A stretch of DNA of 30,738 nucleotides. It comes from Mycoemilia scoparia (lineage: Eukaryota; Kickxellomycota; Kickxellomycetes; Kickxellales; Kickxellaceae). Under the pieces are notes generated by a model, which worked only from the letters and a program-made list of their open reading frames with translations, was not told where the DNA came from and searched no databases. The position numbers and the translations under genes are program-made. The stretch lies in contig JANBPU010000194.1 of NCBI GenBank assembly GCA_027575805.1, forward strand, positions 1 through 30,738. Direction: 5' to 3'. Below are positions 19,344-29,844 of this stretch, in pieces. Every line of letters begins with the position of its first letter. The first letter of the stretch is position 1.

Positions 19344-20337
19344 AAATTCGTAATGTCTTTAGGGTTTTTTATTTTTACGAAAGAAAATTAAAGGGTGGGA
19401 AGAGTATTCCAGCATGACCAGGTAGGGCAAGGGAAGGGCGGCTATTTATAGCAATCAGACGATGGCAGGTGACCGATTTTTTGCAGGCTTTGGTGGTGGT
19501 GTGTGTATTTGTATGCGTGTGGGTATTGGGGACTCTTCTCTAAGTATATAGTCAGTGTGTCATCTTTAATGAGAGTGGAGGGCCTTTGTCTCTGAGCCAA
19601 TACTCTTGATTGTGTATGTGTCCCCACTCGTATTTTATCATGCCAAGCGCATTCGCTTTGTCTTTCCACACTCCACCGCACATGGTCGCCAACAGCCATA
19701 GGATTTACTGCGGTAAAAGTAATACCAGACTATAACACTGGTCATCTATTTGATATTCCTGGTTTCCAACAGCATGTGTGTCACTGTCTTCCACTAGCCA
19801 CTGGATGCTTGTCAAAAGACAATGGCGAAGTCTTTGTTATAAACCACAGTGTCAAAAGGTGGCCACACTCTGGGAGGATAGAACTAGGTAACAACGCAGC
19901 CTTGACAACACAGAAAATCCTATGTGATTCATTATTGTGCCTTCTGTCCCACTAAAAGTACCTATTCTTGTGAACAAGGTGCTAATTTTTCAACCTTACT
20001 GGCTACTACCAATGTCTTGTGCTAATGCTATAGTCGGTATTTTGTTACCAATGGGATTTCTCCCGGGCATCTCTTGGGACTTTTGTGCGTATACCAATAT
20101 GCGAAGGAATTTCACGGGTAGAGGAAGTGCAAACTGCGGTGAATTAACACCACTATAGTCGCTATTAGGAAGCCTCCGACTCTAGCTGTTGAAAAGTCGT
20201 TTCCGTGGGCTCTTTTTGGTGTGAGTAATAGCCAATCAAAGCCACGATTGTGCCCCACCAGTTTCTGGGCAAAGCAAGTAGCAGCTGAGTACGCACACGT
20301 ACTTGCGGCAGATAGTCAAATTGATTAATTACCATCT

Positions 20338-20450
20338 GGGTAATAATTTTTGAAGGGTGAAAGCTTACTAGCAAAACTGGACATCCACTTGGCTGCGATT
20401 GTTCCTATAATCAGTGGTCACCAAAATTCACCCTTCAAAAATTATGATCC
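20338..20450 (+). mobile_element. MITE-like inverted-repeat element, copy D
   Basis: 113 bp, the best preserved copy. The ends are GGGTAATAATTTTTGAAGGG and CCCTTCAAAAATTATGATCC, nearly perfect inverse complements. It is bounded by ATCT on both sides (20334-20337 and 20451-20454). The core CACTTGGCTGCGATTG and CCTATAATC...GGTCACC match copy A along the whole length without gaps. It lies in the gene-poor region, about 1 kb upstream of AMP deaminase. Confidence 0.72.
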
Positions 20451-21220
20451 ATCTGTTGAGAAAGAGAAACAGGTACAAATTTCCAATCTATCCCAACCGC
20501 ACATCTATCCATAAAGGCATGGTAATTTGCATATATAAATTGTGGGAACCGAAATCGGAAACAGAAAAAAATGATTGAGAGCTGTTTCGTCAAGAAAACT
20601 TTTACACATGTATGTGGAGTCTTGGCTCTTGGTCTCATAAAATTCGAGTGCATAAAAGTAGAGGTCTAGAAAACTGATTAAACAATGGCAATGGTGTACA
20701 AAAGCAAAGCACGAACTTTTCTTTGATCATTTGATAAGAATCAGTGCAATGACCAAAATGGCTTTTGGTGTGTTTTAGTATTGATATAGATCGGCTAAAT
20801 AGTTGATTATACGTGTTTTGACAATACAGTAGAAACATAATTATATATATATATACGGCAAAAAGGACTAAACGATCAATATCAAATACAACATCAAAGA
20901 CAAAAGTTGATGCAAGCACCAACAAATTTCTGGGCCAGATAAAAATAAATATAGCGGTCTTTGTAAAAGAATAAGCTCATTGTTGAAATAGAGGTCAAAG
21001 ATATGCCGTGTATTATAGAAAGGGCTTATAGTGAATTAAAAGGGGTTTAAAATTGAGTTGACGACCACAAGTGATGGACACACACTCATAGAAGGATAGC
21101 ACAGCAGGAACATGTATTTATAAACATAGGAGAGACCTCACTAGCTTGGAATAGAACTAGTGTAGCGAAGATTACACAGGCACGTATATGTGGCAAGCTC
21201 TCCGCCAAAAGGGAGCATAT

Positions 21221-21314
21221 GGGACACTATTTTTGAGGGGTTAGTCACTCATTTGGCCGTGATTGCCATTATAATCATTAGCCTCCAGAAAATACCCTTC
21301 AAAAATCATTACCC
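21221..21314 (+). mobile_element. MITE-like inverted-repeat element, copy E
   Basis: 94 bp. The left end GGGACACTATTTTTGAGGGG and right end CCCTTCAAAAATCATTACCC are inverted repeats of the family type. The core CATTTGGCCGTGATTGCC with TATAATCATTAG is conserved. No matching direct repeats flank it. No coding capacity. Confidence 0.6.
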
Positions 21315-22901
21315 AGCGAGATACCTCTATAATCCCCGCAAATCAGCCCATAACACATGCGTTTTAGCTGGAGTCACGGTCATGATTGGCTAGTGTCCAG
21401 GGAAATATCCTAGTACCCTTTTAGAGGAGACTGGCTGTGTGTAAATACATCAAGAATCAGAATAATCTATTTTTAAATTATTTTTCAGGGTTGATATTGG
21501 ATTAATGTGCAGAATCATAAATGTACACAGCATGTTGACAGATAGTTATATTTAGATTGAAGAATAGTACTACACAGCTTACACAAATAAGCTGGAAACA
21601 CTATTTAAAACCAGGAAACAAGCGACGACAAATGGGGTGTGTTATGAATTTGGATGAACATGAAAGCAGGGATTTCCAGGGAGCCGATTCACATCTTAAG
21701 GAGCCGAATCGTCCGGCAGCATATTTGTAAACGCCAAGGACAACATTCGGTGGAGGAGGTAGCGATTGTGATAAGCCCCTGAGCGGCCTGAATTGAAGGG
21801 GGTAAGCGAATCTGAGTGGTTCGTGGTGATGAGATGTGGGGCAAAGGATCTGCCCTGGCTTAACAAACAAAAAATCTTGACAAACAGGTAACTGAGCTAT
21901 TATTGGGCTAATTTACTACCGCTACTCAATTGGGCTGTTACGCATTCGCCCCGAAGTCTCAGCTGGCAGGCTGTGGTTTATAGCTTATGTTGGACAACAG
22001 CAATAGCGACAGCGACAACGATAACAACAACAAACCCTTCAAGTGCCTCCATTTGGCATTCATTCCTTCGATTGTAATGTCTAATGGCATGGTCGACAAG
22101 GGATTGTTGCAGCAATTAGGGAATCAGAAGAAACAAGGGCGGTAGTAGAAGTGGGGGCGGAGGCGGGGGTGGCAGATGATAGCGGAGTTGTAACGAAGTA
22201 TGAATGAAATGAGTCCATGTAAGGCGCTGATGGGGGAGCCACGCATTATCTCCACAACATAATCTTTGAACTCTGTGGCCAAAAAGAAAGTATAATAATC
22301 ACAGTAACCAATGGCGCCCATCGTTTTTATTGGTAAAACAAACAAGGCAAGCGAGGCCATAAGGGCCACCTCTTCCGCTCTTGGTCTGTGTTGGGGTTAA
22401 ATCCCGGCTAACATATTAGGAAAATAGTTGTTATTTAGAAATACTCTGGGATGCTTAGAAAATAGAACAGTGATTTTCTGTAGTGCCAACTAGTGAGCCA
22501 GCGTTGGTTAAATAAAGAACCTCCCACACACATTTGGAACAAAACAACAACAATCATATTGGCGTCATTTGAGATGAGATGCGCTTTTCCAGCACTAATG
22601 CGACACGATAACTGAGCATTTTTGCTAGAGTTTTCTCCAAGTGGTCACACTATGCATGAGAACAATGGCGAGCAACACTGGAATAAGCCTTGTGCGCAGG
22701 TTCACAAAGGGTGGGATGAGCGAGAGATTTCAGCATCACTTTTATTAAGTAGTCACTCACTTCTCAGCCATTATTATTTATTCGACCCCAGCTCCCCCTA
22801 CTTTTCTTTGGTTTCAATTTGTATTCCTTTTTTGCAATAGTTATTCCCACCTCTCTCTTTTGCCTGCACCAAAAAAGCACAAGCAGAAAAGCTACTTAAT
22901 G

Positions 22902-23518
22902 CTGCTATTTTAAATCCTCCCGGCCCACATACACATCTTTTGTTTTGTTTTTCTGTTCTTTGATTTATCCTAGACTTTTCTTTCTCTCCTGTTTCTATCA
23001 AAAATCAAGGCTCTCCCATCTATCCTAACGTCATTAGACATCCACATATCTATTTGTTCATAGCCTTTTCTTTATTTGGTGCTCTATCTATTCGCATTCT
23101 GCCCACACTTCCTAGCAGTTTGTATCTCTTTCCCCCATCTGCTAGTAGCTAAGGCATCTTTTTGCTTTTTCTTCTATAGACCGTCTGTTTTCGATTATTA
23201 AAGAACTGCGTTTGTTTTCTTGTTATATATCCTGCTTCTCCCTATTAGCACTTTTATAATCTATCAGCCTATACTTGTGTATACCAAACTTGTATCAACG
23301 CCTGCTATCTTGGCATCGCCACATTTTGGAAGCCGTTTTGTTATTAGAGCAGTAGTATTGTTTGTAACTGTTGTTTGCCATACTATTATTTTCACTACTA
23401 CTCTTCCCGCATCAAAACTCTCACCCTCTGCACCAGAATTTATTATATATACCGCGATAACCCGGTATACTCCCATATCTCAAATTCCCTCTCTGTGTTG
23501 TTCCATTGAATATCCATA
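22902..23518 (+). promoter_or_regulatory. ATG-free pyrimidine-rich presumed leader of the alpha-arrestin gene
   Basis: I find no ATG in any frame of the plus strand for 617 nt before the start codon at 23519; about ten would be expected by chance at equal base frequencies. The stretch is CT-rich. This is what a long scanned 5' leader, possibly with an intron, would look like. A 5-codon uORF starts at 22899, just outside it. Confidence 0.45.
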
Positions 23519-25822
23519 ATGTTCCGCCGACCAAAAGTTTCAATCATACTTGACTCGCCCCGAGTTATGCTCAGGGGGTCTTCTGAAGATGCCAGCGGTA
23601 CGGTTGTCACAGGCATAGTTCGCGTGTCTTTGCCTCGTTCTACCAGCATAAAGGCCCTCACGCTCAGGCTCTGCGGGTCAAACAACATGTCCTGGAAATA
23701 CCTTGATCAGCACAACATTGAAAAGGAGTTTTCAAAATCTTCCATCCCAATATCATACACAGTAACCCTAATAGCCCCATTACAGGCCGGTGGCTACGAG
23801 TCATTCAAGGAGGGTAAGTATGAGTATGCTTTTAGCATCCCGGTTCCTGGTGACCTGCCGGAAACCATATCCACACCATATGCCTCGGTGACGTATCAGC
23901 TCGAGGCCACTTTGCGCACTTCGATGTGGTTGCCAAGAGTTATTGTACGCAAAGACCTAAATATTGCTCGCGACTTGACTTCTAGTGGCTATTCCGGACC
24001 AGGCCCAATCGACCTCAACCACCTGTGGCAGGGCATGCTGGACATGCATTTGTTGGTTAGTGACGGTGCTTTCAGCGACGGTCAAACCATAGATGTATTC
24101 TATACCTTCCAACCCAGAGCCAAGGGCATCCGTATCCAGCAGGTTGTCCTTATGCTCAAAGAATATGTTGAATATTATGCACCTGGTGCCCCAGAAAAAA
24201 CCCTTTCCCGTGTTGTCGACAAATCTATCAAGAAGTACGGCTCAGACACCCACATGACGCCCTTTGAGCGCACAGTTTCCAGTGGAGGCCGCCCATCGAT
24301 CAGTACGGAAGCTTCCATTGTCCAAGCTAGGGAAAATACCCTCGAGATATGCCGTCAGCTGGGGTACCCCACCGTACCATCCGACAGTGCCCTGCCTAGC
24401 GAAATTCTTGATGGCTCTGGCGTGCTTCTTACCCACGAGCTCGCTGACAAACAGTCAATAAAGGTTCCTAATAACAACACCGATATCCAATATGACCAAA
24501 CAACGCCACTCATCAATATCCGTCACAGGATAAAGCTGGGAGTTGTGTTTACAGACCCAGTTGGAACACCCCGAATGGTATGGCTCAACGGCCCTGTTTC
24601 CATTATGCCTGTTGTTGACACAACTGAGGAAGAAATTCCAATGCTTCCCAGCTACGAGGGCTCAAGGCTCGACCTCCTCGTGTCAGGAAGTGCTCCTGCT
24701 GCGAGCCGCCCATCCATGGCCTCATCATCACGTAGTAGCTATAGTTTGGATACTTCAGAGGACTATGAAGAATTTGGCGATGACGAAGAACTCGAGGAAC
24801 AAATTAGCCCGCCACCGAGGTATTCAACCATTGTCACCACCACAGCAACTTCGCCCTCAATGGTCGATTTGACTGTGCCGAAAACCATGTTTGTACAAAC
24901 CAATGGATCTATGGCCAGTCTTTATTCCGGTACTGACGCCACAGCAAATATTGCTGCTCGCTTACAATTTTATCAGCCAACAGTTTCTGGCGCATCATCA
25001 ACGACCCAACGGACAGCTAGTAACAGCAGCAGTGCTAGACCCATTCAAAATTCTACAAGGCCTAATCGCCCTAGGTTGAGTAGTGTCGGTGCTTCATCAA
25101 CATCGTCCACGGCCACCGCCTCATCAACATCATCATCATCATCACCGGCTGGACGTAAGGTCAGGTTCCAAACAAATGGAAAGTCTATTGACTCTGAAAG
25201 ACCAAAAGTGTCTCTAGATACGCCAAAGAAAAAGTCCAGTAGCCCATTGTCACAAAGCCAAACTAGTAGCACACCAAATTCTGACCAAAAGCAAAAGCAG
25301 CAGCAAAGTGGTTTCTTGGGAAAGCTTAGCCAGGTCCAGCATCGAGGAATTCGCGCTTATCAAGCCATCACGACACCTTCGGGTACTCAACGACACACAA
25401 AATCAAAGTCAAAATCCTCCTCCCCTATGCAACCATCGCAACAATCATCATCGCCAAGCAGTAACAACAACAACAACTCATTAAAGACTAAATTTGGCAT
25501 GGGCCTTATTCACACATCACCAACCATTAGACCATCGCCATTACAATACCAGCTAGAAAACAATTATCGCAAGGGTTCATCAGACTCGATATCGACCTTG
25601 ATCTCATCATCTGGAAATGGCGGTGGAAGAAGATCTTCGTCTAACCACAGCGGCAGCATCGCTAATACCACTATCTATAGTGGAAGAAACAGTGCTGATA
25701 CAACCAAAGAACTTAGTAATGATGACGATATCCCAAATTCTATTACGACGGGAACATTAAAATCTCCTCCTCATTCTACTCCCCCAACACTTAACTTTCA
25801 AATTCCACGTATTGTAATGTAA
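23519..25822 (+). CDS. Alpha-arrestin (arrestin-related trafficking adaptor) with PPxY motif
   Basis: 767 aa, intronless. The N-terminal arrestin fold begins at VSIILDSPRVMLRGSSEDAS (7-26), with SISYTVTLIAPLQ-type strands and YEYAFSIPVPGDLPETISTP (101-120) as in fungal ARTs. The arrestin C-terminal fold covers about 168-365 and contains MHLLVSDGAFSDGQTIDVFY. A PPRY motif at 432-435 is a canonical PPxY site for Rsp5/Nedd4 ubiquitin ligases, and LPSY at 376-379 is a weaker candidate. The rest (about 440-767) is Ser/Thr/Asn-rich and basic in parts, as in regulatory tails controlled by phosphorylation. Such adaptors bring Rsp5 to plasma-membrane transporters for ubiquitination and endocytosis. 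Which cargo is unknown. Confidence 0.88.
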   Translation: MFRRPKVSIILDSPRVMLRGSSEDASGTVVTGIVRVSLPRSTSIKALTLRLCGSNNMSWKYLDQHNIEKEFSKSSIPISYTVTLIAPLQAGGYESFKEGKYEYAFSIPVPGDLPETISTPYASVTYQLEATLRTSMWLPRVIVRKDLNIARDLTSSGYSGPGPIDLNHLWQGMLDMHLLVSDGAFSDGQTIDVFYTFQPRAKGIRIQQVVLMLKEYVEYYAPGAPEKTLSRVVDKSIKKYGSDTHMTPFERTVSSGGRPSISTEASIVQARENTLEICRQLGYPTVPSDSALPSEILDGSGVLLTHELADKQSIKVPNNNTDIQYDQTTPLINIRHRIKLGVVFTDPVGTPRMVWLNGPVSIMPVVDTTEEEIPMLPSYEGSRLDLLVSGSAPAASRPSMASSSRSSYSLDTSEDYEEFGDDEELEEQISPPPRYSTIVTTTATSPSMVDLTVPKTMFVQTNGSMASLYSGTDATANIAARLQFYQPTVSGASSTTQRTASNSSSARPIQNSTRPNRPRLSSVGASSTSSTATASSTSSSSSPAGRKVRFQTNGKSIDSERPKVSLDTPKKKSSSPLSQSQTSSTPNSDQKQKQQQSGFLGKLSQVQHRGIRAYQAITTPSGTQRHTKSKSKSSSPMQPSQQSSSPSSNNNNNSLKTKFGMGLIHTSPTIRPSPLQYQLENNYRKGSSDSISTLISSSGNGGGRRSSSNHSGSIANTTIYSGRNSADTTKELSNDDDIPNSITTGTLKSPPHSTPPTLNFQIPRIVM

Positions 25823-26325
25823 ATTTTTAATAATGGCATCATCTTTTTACTACATCATTATATAATCTACACCCCAACATTGACATCATATTTATTTTTC
25901 TTTTATTACTATTACAATATCATTCTTTTGGTTTTGCTTTATAAATATATTTTTACAAATTGGGGCTTAATACTGGATGTTGTTTTTGAAGGGCTAAGTT
26001 TTTACTATAGTAGGCCAGTTTCAATTTGCATACTGGTCTCCATATATTTTCATTGATCAATATATCATTATGCACTATCTGCATTTAGCCCTTCAAAAAG
26101 AACTACCCATATATACATTCGAACCATTTTACGGAATCTCCTTTCCCAATGTGGGTCCGAAATACTAATTTAGTGTATTGGCAATATTCAGTTAAGCCTC
26201 TACTAGAGTGTTGTGAAGAATATATGAGTCAATCTCAACCACACTATTTTTAGTACTACCAACGGCTGTATTTATTTTGTTATGATGGCTATAAATGACA
26301 GCAACAAAAAAGATAAACGGGTTCA
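25823..26325. other. Convergent 3' intergenic region with inverted repeat
   Basis: About 500 bp between the arrestin stop (+) and the second F-box gene stop (-). AT-rich; contains inverted-repeat copy F and nothing else I can support. Confidence 0.6.
25975..26108. repeat. Inverted-repeat element, copy F (divergent interior)
   Basis: 134 bp. The arms GGATGTTGTTTTTGAAGGGC and GCCCTTCAAAAAGAACTACC match the family arms, extended inwards by CTAA/TTAG. The interior lacks the CATTTGGCTGTG core and differs from all other copies. It sits between convergent gene ends. It may be a subfamily or an element with a replaced interior. Confidence 0.55.
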
Positions 26326-27813
26326 TTAACAAGCTATAAAAGTAATATTCGAAAGCTGGCCCTTGAGCTGTTTTAGTGTTTCTGTTCCATTGTACAGACG
26401 CAGTTTGACGACTCTAACATTTGGAAATAGCTTAATAAACATTACGATTTCATTGGTGGTATATTCCTTCAAGACGTATATGGAGAGCAATATAACGCTT
26501 TTTAAGGCCACATTGCTCTCAACAACAGACTCAATATCCGAAAAGTTGCTTATATTTATATCAAGCTTATCAAGTAGTGGATATTTTTCCAACAAATAAA
26601 GTATTCTTGGACTAAATCCAATTCTGGAAAAACTGATAGATCTTATATCAGATTGACCGACATCGATTAAATTGGTTGGAGACAAGGCAGTAGTATCATC
26701 ATTGGCCAGATCAGTTCTTTCAGGCTTAATAAAAAGGCAGTCGCCTTTTATAGCTGCTGGAGTGGAATTGGATATGTAGAACTGGTATTTTCTGAGTTTG
26801 GTCAAACTTGATAGCCCCAATAGCTTTTGTAATGGCAAAATGTACCTCATCGAGTTACTTATATTAGGGAAATGTAGTGATAAGCTCTCAAGATCAGGAC
26901 AATTTTGCTCAATGTTGTCAACAACGGATTCGTTGATAAGTGGTATGCATAAATTCCTCAAGTTTTTAAACCCCGAGATTACTGCTCCAAATGCATTATA
27001 CATGTTTGTTTTATACTGATGAGAGAGTCCAATTAAGAATGATCCTGAGATAAGGCTGAGCGATTTGATATTTGGAAGCATTGCTCCCAACTGCTTGAGG
27101 CTCTCAAACTGCTGTCCTGTTTGCTTGGTATTTATGGTTGCAAGGATGTAAACAGAAAAAGCAATCGATGTCAATTTCGGATATACTCTACCATCAGAAT
27201 GTTTAGGATCTTTGGATAGAAATTTCGAGACTGGCGAAAGGAAAGGAAAAACTGGTGGTATACAAAGCTTCTCTAGATTTGGAAAGTACTCCAAAACCTT
27301 GAATAGAGATACAGGGCTGTTGGGCACAGCTAGTTCTAGCGTTTTCAAATTTTCATATTGACCTGGTACAAATATTTTATCAAGAACACCAAAGTCATAT
27401 GCCGTTATGGCTAATTTCTCGACATGGTCATGGTGTTTTAGTTGCAAAAACCTCTTTATTTTATTTATATTGCTTTCGTTACAATGTGCATCGATTTCTT
27501 TTAAATTGGGAAAATGTCTTGTCATCATCATGGTTTCAAAATGATCTTTCCCCAAAGACTCAGGAATTGGCTTTATTACGATTTTTTTGGTAAAAGTGCA
27601 GAAATCATCCAAATTGATATCAGACGCCAATGTGTAACTAGTATAGTGAAACAGGCCCAGCTCTCCGCTTTTTATGCTTTCAGCTTTATACCGGTAAACA
27701 GTTGCTTTCCAGTCGGGTGACAATTGTGATAGATTATTTAGTGTGTCTGTATTACAAGTTCGATGCAGATATCTACAAACATTAAGCATAATATCGGATG
27801 GCAGCGAAGACAT
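26326..27813 (-). CDS. F-box/LRR-like protein 2
   Basis: 495 aa, intronless. It begins MSSLPSDIMLNVCRYLHRTC, an F-box-like motif (about residues 3-45, with SPDWKATVYRY as its last helix). The rest contains diverged leucine-rich segments such as FPNLKEIDAHC, YENLKTLELAVP, FPNLEKLCIPP, FKNLRNLCIPL and CPDLESLSLHF. It probably acts as a substrate adaptor of an SCF ubiquitin ligase; the target is unknown. The N-terminus and repeat style resemble the 747-aa protein at 13673-15916, but the two differ in length and are not a simple duplication. It converges on the alpha-arrestin gene. Confidence 0.75.
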   Translation of the reverse strand: MSSLPSDIMLNVCRYLHRTCNTDTLNNLSQLSPDWKATVYRYKAESIKSGELGLFHYTSYTLASDINLDDFCTFTKKIVIKPIPESLGKDHFETMMMTRHFPNLKEIDAHCNESNINKIKRFLQLKHHDHVEKLAITAYDFGVLDKIFVPGQYENLKTLELAVPNSPVSLFKVLEYFPNLEKLCIPPVFPFLSPVSKFLSKDPKHSDGRVYPKLTSIAFSVYILATINTKQTGQQFESLKQLGAMLPNIKSLSLISGSFLIGLSHQYKTNMYNAFGAVISGFKNLRNLCIPLINESVVDNIEQNCPDLESLSLHFPNISNSMRYILPLQKLLGLSSLTKLRKYQFYISNSTPAAIKGDCLFIKPERTDLANDDTTALSPTNLIDVGQSDIRSISFSRIGFSPRILYLLEKYPLLDKLDINISNFSDIESVVESNVALKSVILLSIYVLKEYTTNEIVMFIKLFPNVRVVKLRLYNGTETLKQLKGQLSNITFIAC

Positions 27814-29827
27814 TGTATAGTGTGATTTGTGTGGGAGAAGGGACCTAAAGCGTGAAGTAGGTTAGGCCAATATACTGTGATGGATCCATTGGGGCTAATT
27901 TATACAGGAAACTTGGGTCAGAGACAAGAATTATGTTAAGGCAATCTTTCCTAGATGTTACTTTCCAAAGCTCTCCTCCGTTCTTTCAAATGTTTTCTAC
28001 TGCAAAGAACAATGTAGATAATGATATTCTAGTGTGATGAAAATTCTTCAAAAAAACAAATATAAAGTCCAAAAATCACATGTTTTTGTGACTTTACTTC
28101 ATTGACACAAAGAATCATTATTTCTATAGTATGCCTACAAAGACAGATAAAGTTAAATAAGCATTCTAGTTTAAAATATATGAAAAAGACAGTAGCTTAT
28201 AAATTACACCAATATTAAAAATAAGAGGAGTGTCAAACTAATTCTTTAAAACAGTTGACATAGTTATAATAGAGTGACAACATAAAGATGGAGGGTTTCC
28301 TTCTGATATCCAAAAGGTACAAAATAGTATTTCAGAATTTATCTGCGTATTGTGACAACTACGAGTGTGAAATATAATCCCTGATTATAGGACGAAACTG
28401 AATAGGAATTCTTGAATCAAAATTTGTCATTGCATGGCCTGCAACAGTAGCAAGGCCAGAGAGTTTAGAAGGAGCTCGGTGGAATTGCTTAGAGCCCATC
28501 AGGGCTTTTAACCAATTTAAGGGGCATACTGGTCCTTTCTGTTGCTGACTCTTCTGAGAATACGATGAATTCCTTTATTACTAATCCCTATTTCCCTTTA
28601 TTATGATATTTCAGTCATGACCCATAATAGTACTCGAGAAATTGAGTAACACATATTCAAAGCCCACCATGAACTCTACATTTTTGTCATGGAAAGTCTT
28701 ATATCCATGACGTGTGCGACATTTCAGCAACTCTCTGTAATTATTGTGATTTGCATTTGACTCCTTTATTCACTTGCTTCCCTTGTCTATGACTTTAACA
28801 TAGCTGTAGTATTGAGCCCATATTAATATTTGTTATATTATTAGGTGCATACATCTTAGAACCTTTTCACCTATAATTGTGCTATATGCGTAGTCATCTT
28901 TTTCAAAATACATGGACAGATTTACTTGTTTAACTTTCACTGACTACTTTCTTGCCTTACTGACCATTGTTAAATTCTGATAACCATTGGAACAGTTACT
29001 GGTATCGCCCATTAAACAACTATGGCCCCTTGTGAGCCAAGAGGCTCAGGAACGCCCTTAGGCCACCACATCACATTTCGAATTGCAATTATACAAGAGA
29101 AAAGGGCAGGTCTTATCCGACCACCACAACCAAGTTTGCTTATGGCCAGGAGAGTACTACTATGGGGACCAAGTGGGAGCACCTGGTATTACTTTGGTTA
29201 TTTTGTTGTAGTGTTTTAATATTTTACAACCATTGGTTTAATATTTCATACTTTTGAATACAAGCAAAATTACAAGACCAGAATTTCTGTCATCAACAAT
29301 ATTGATACACGCGTGTAATATTATTTGAGATGCAAAGACTTTTCTAAGCAGCCACAATAACAACGATCAACATTAAAGTAAACTCATACCCACACAAATT
29401 TGACTGCTTTGATGCAGCATGTACTTATGAATATTCAATTATGTTTTTTTTTCAATACTCTGTTTATTGATCTGGTTAAATAGGTAGCATGACTTGGGCT
29501 TAGTACTTTCAATGTGTATGAAAAGTTCATCGTTGACATAATCGGATCAGGATACATACTAACAAGGACATTTCTGAGCTATGATTACCAAAACAGTCAC
29601 CACTGCTGCGATAGTTATGACCAGCAGATCAATCATCCAAGTCTTTTTTTTGTAGACTGGTATTGCTTACCATCAAAAGAGAGGAGCAATGAAAATAGAT
29701 AATTGATCATGATGGAATGCTGGCTATCCTCCTTCCCAAATCCAAAAGAATGTTGCCGTTTTAACGCAGTCAGATCCAAAAACAACAACTGCAAATGCAC
29801 CGACTCTCGGCTTATTCCCCAGTCGCC
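27814..29827. other. AT-rich intergenic region
   Basis: About 2 kb without a supported gene. A 15-17-bp imperfect hairpin lies at 28064-28095. Open frames at 29022-29219, 29514-29702 and 29703-29906 are short, show no family features, and the last runs into the tRNA genes. No reverse-transcriptase remnants are recognisable left of the tRNAs. Confidence 0.5.
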
Positions 29828-29840
29828 AAAAAGAACAAAA
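29828..29840 (-). terminator. RNA polymerase III terminator of the tRNA pair
   Basis: Read on the minus strand, runs of four and five T (29840-29837 and 29832-29828) follow the 3' end of tRNA-Phe by 4-17 nt, as expected for Pol III termination. Confidence 0.75.
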
Positions 29841-29844
29841 GGAT

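Larger units (their letters stand above)
19344..23518. other. 4.2-kb gene-poor divergent intergenic region
   Basis: Lies between the 5' ends of AMP deaminase (-) and the alpha-arrestin (+). No protein gene is supported. Open frames at 19937-20158, 20165-20374, 21601-21870 and 22124-22369 are short and unrecognised. It contains two inverted-repeat elements (20338-20450 and 21221-21314), a G-rich patch near 22140-22175, and a CT-rich stretch from about 22740 that contains a single ATG up to the arrestin start. No tRNA or rRNA was recognised. Confidence 0.5.

Noticed and set aside
21315..21420. Possible seventh inverted-repeat copy next to copy E
   Set aside because: Fragments such as GATTGGCTAGTGTCCAG and ACCCTTTT resemble the family core and arm, but no alignable pair of arms could be found.
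21601..21870. 89-aa minus-strand frame in a GC-richer patch
   Set aside because: No domain, atypical composition and no promoter or leader signs.
22124..22369. 81-aa hydrophobic minus-strand frame
   Set aside because: It opens with GTG. From its first ATG (22360) 78 residues remain, with no recognisable family and no splice partners found. Left as part of the gene-poor region.
23220..23519. 99-aa hydrophobic frame ending on the arrestin start codon
   Set aside because: It has no ATG; CT-rich leader sequence read in frame gives hydrophobic residues by composition.
26110..26160. Possible tRNA-like T-arm (ATTCGAACC)
   Set aside because: No acceptor, D arm or anticodon arm could be folded around it on either strand.
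28064..28095. Imperfect hairpin with CAAAAA/TTTTTG arms
   Set aside because: It lacks the GAAGGG arm and core of the element family; a chance AT-rich palindrome is likely.
29022..29219. 65-aa frame in the AT-rich region
   Set aside because: Starts with ATG but has no family features, homologous motif or leader signs.
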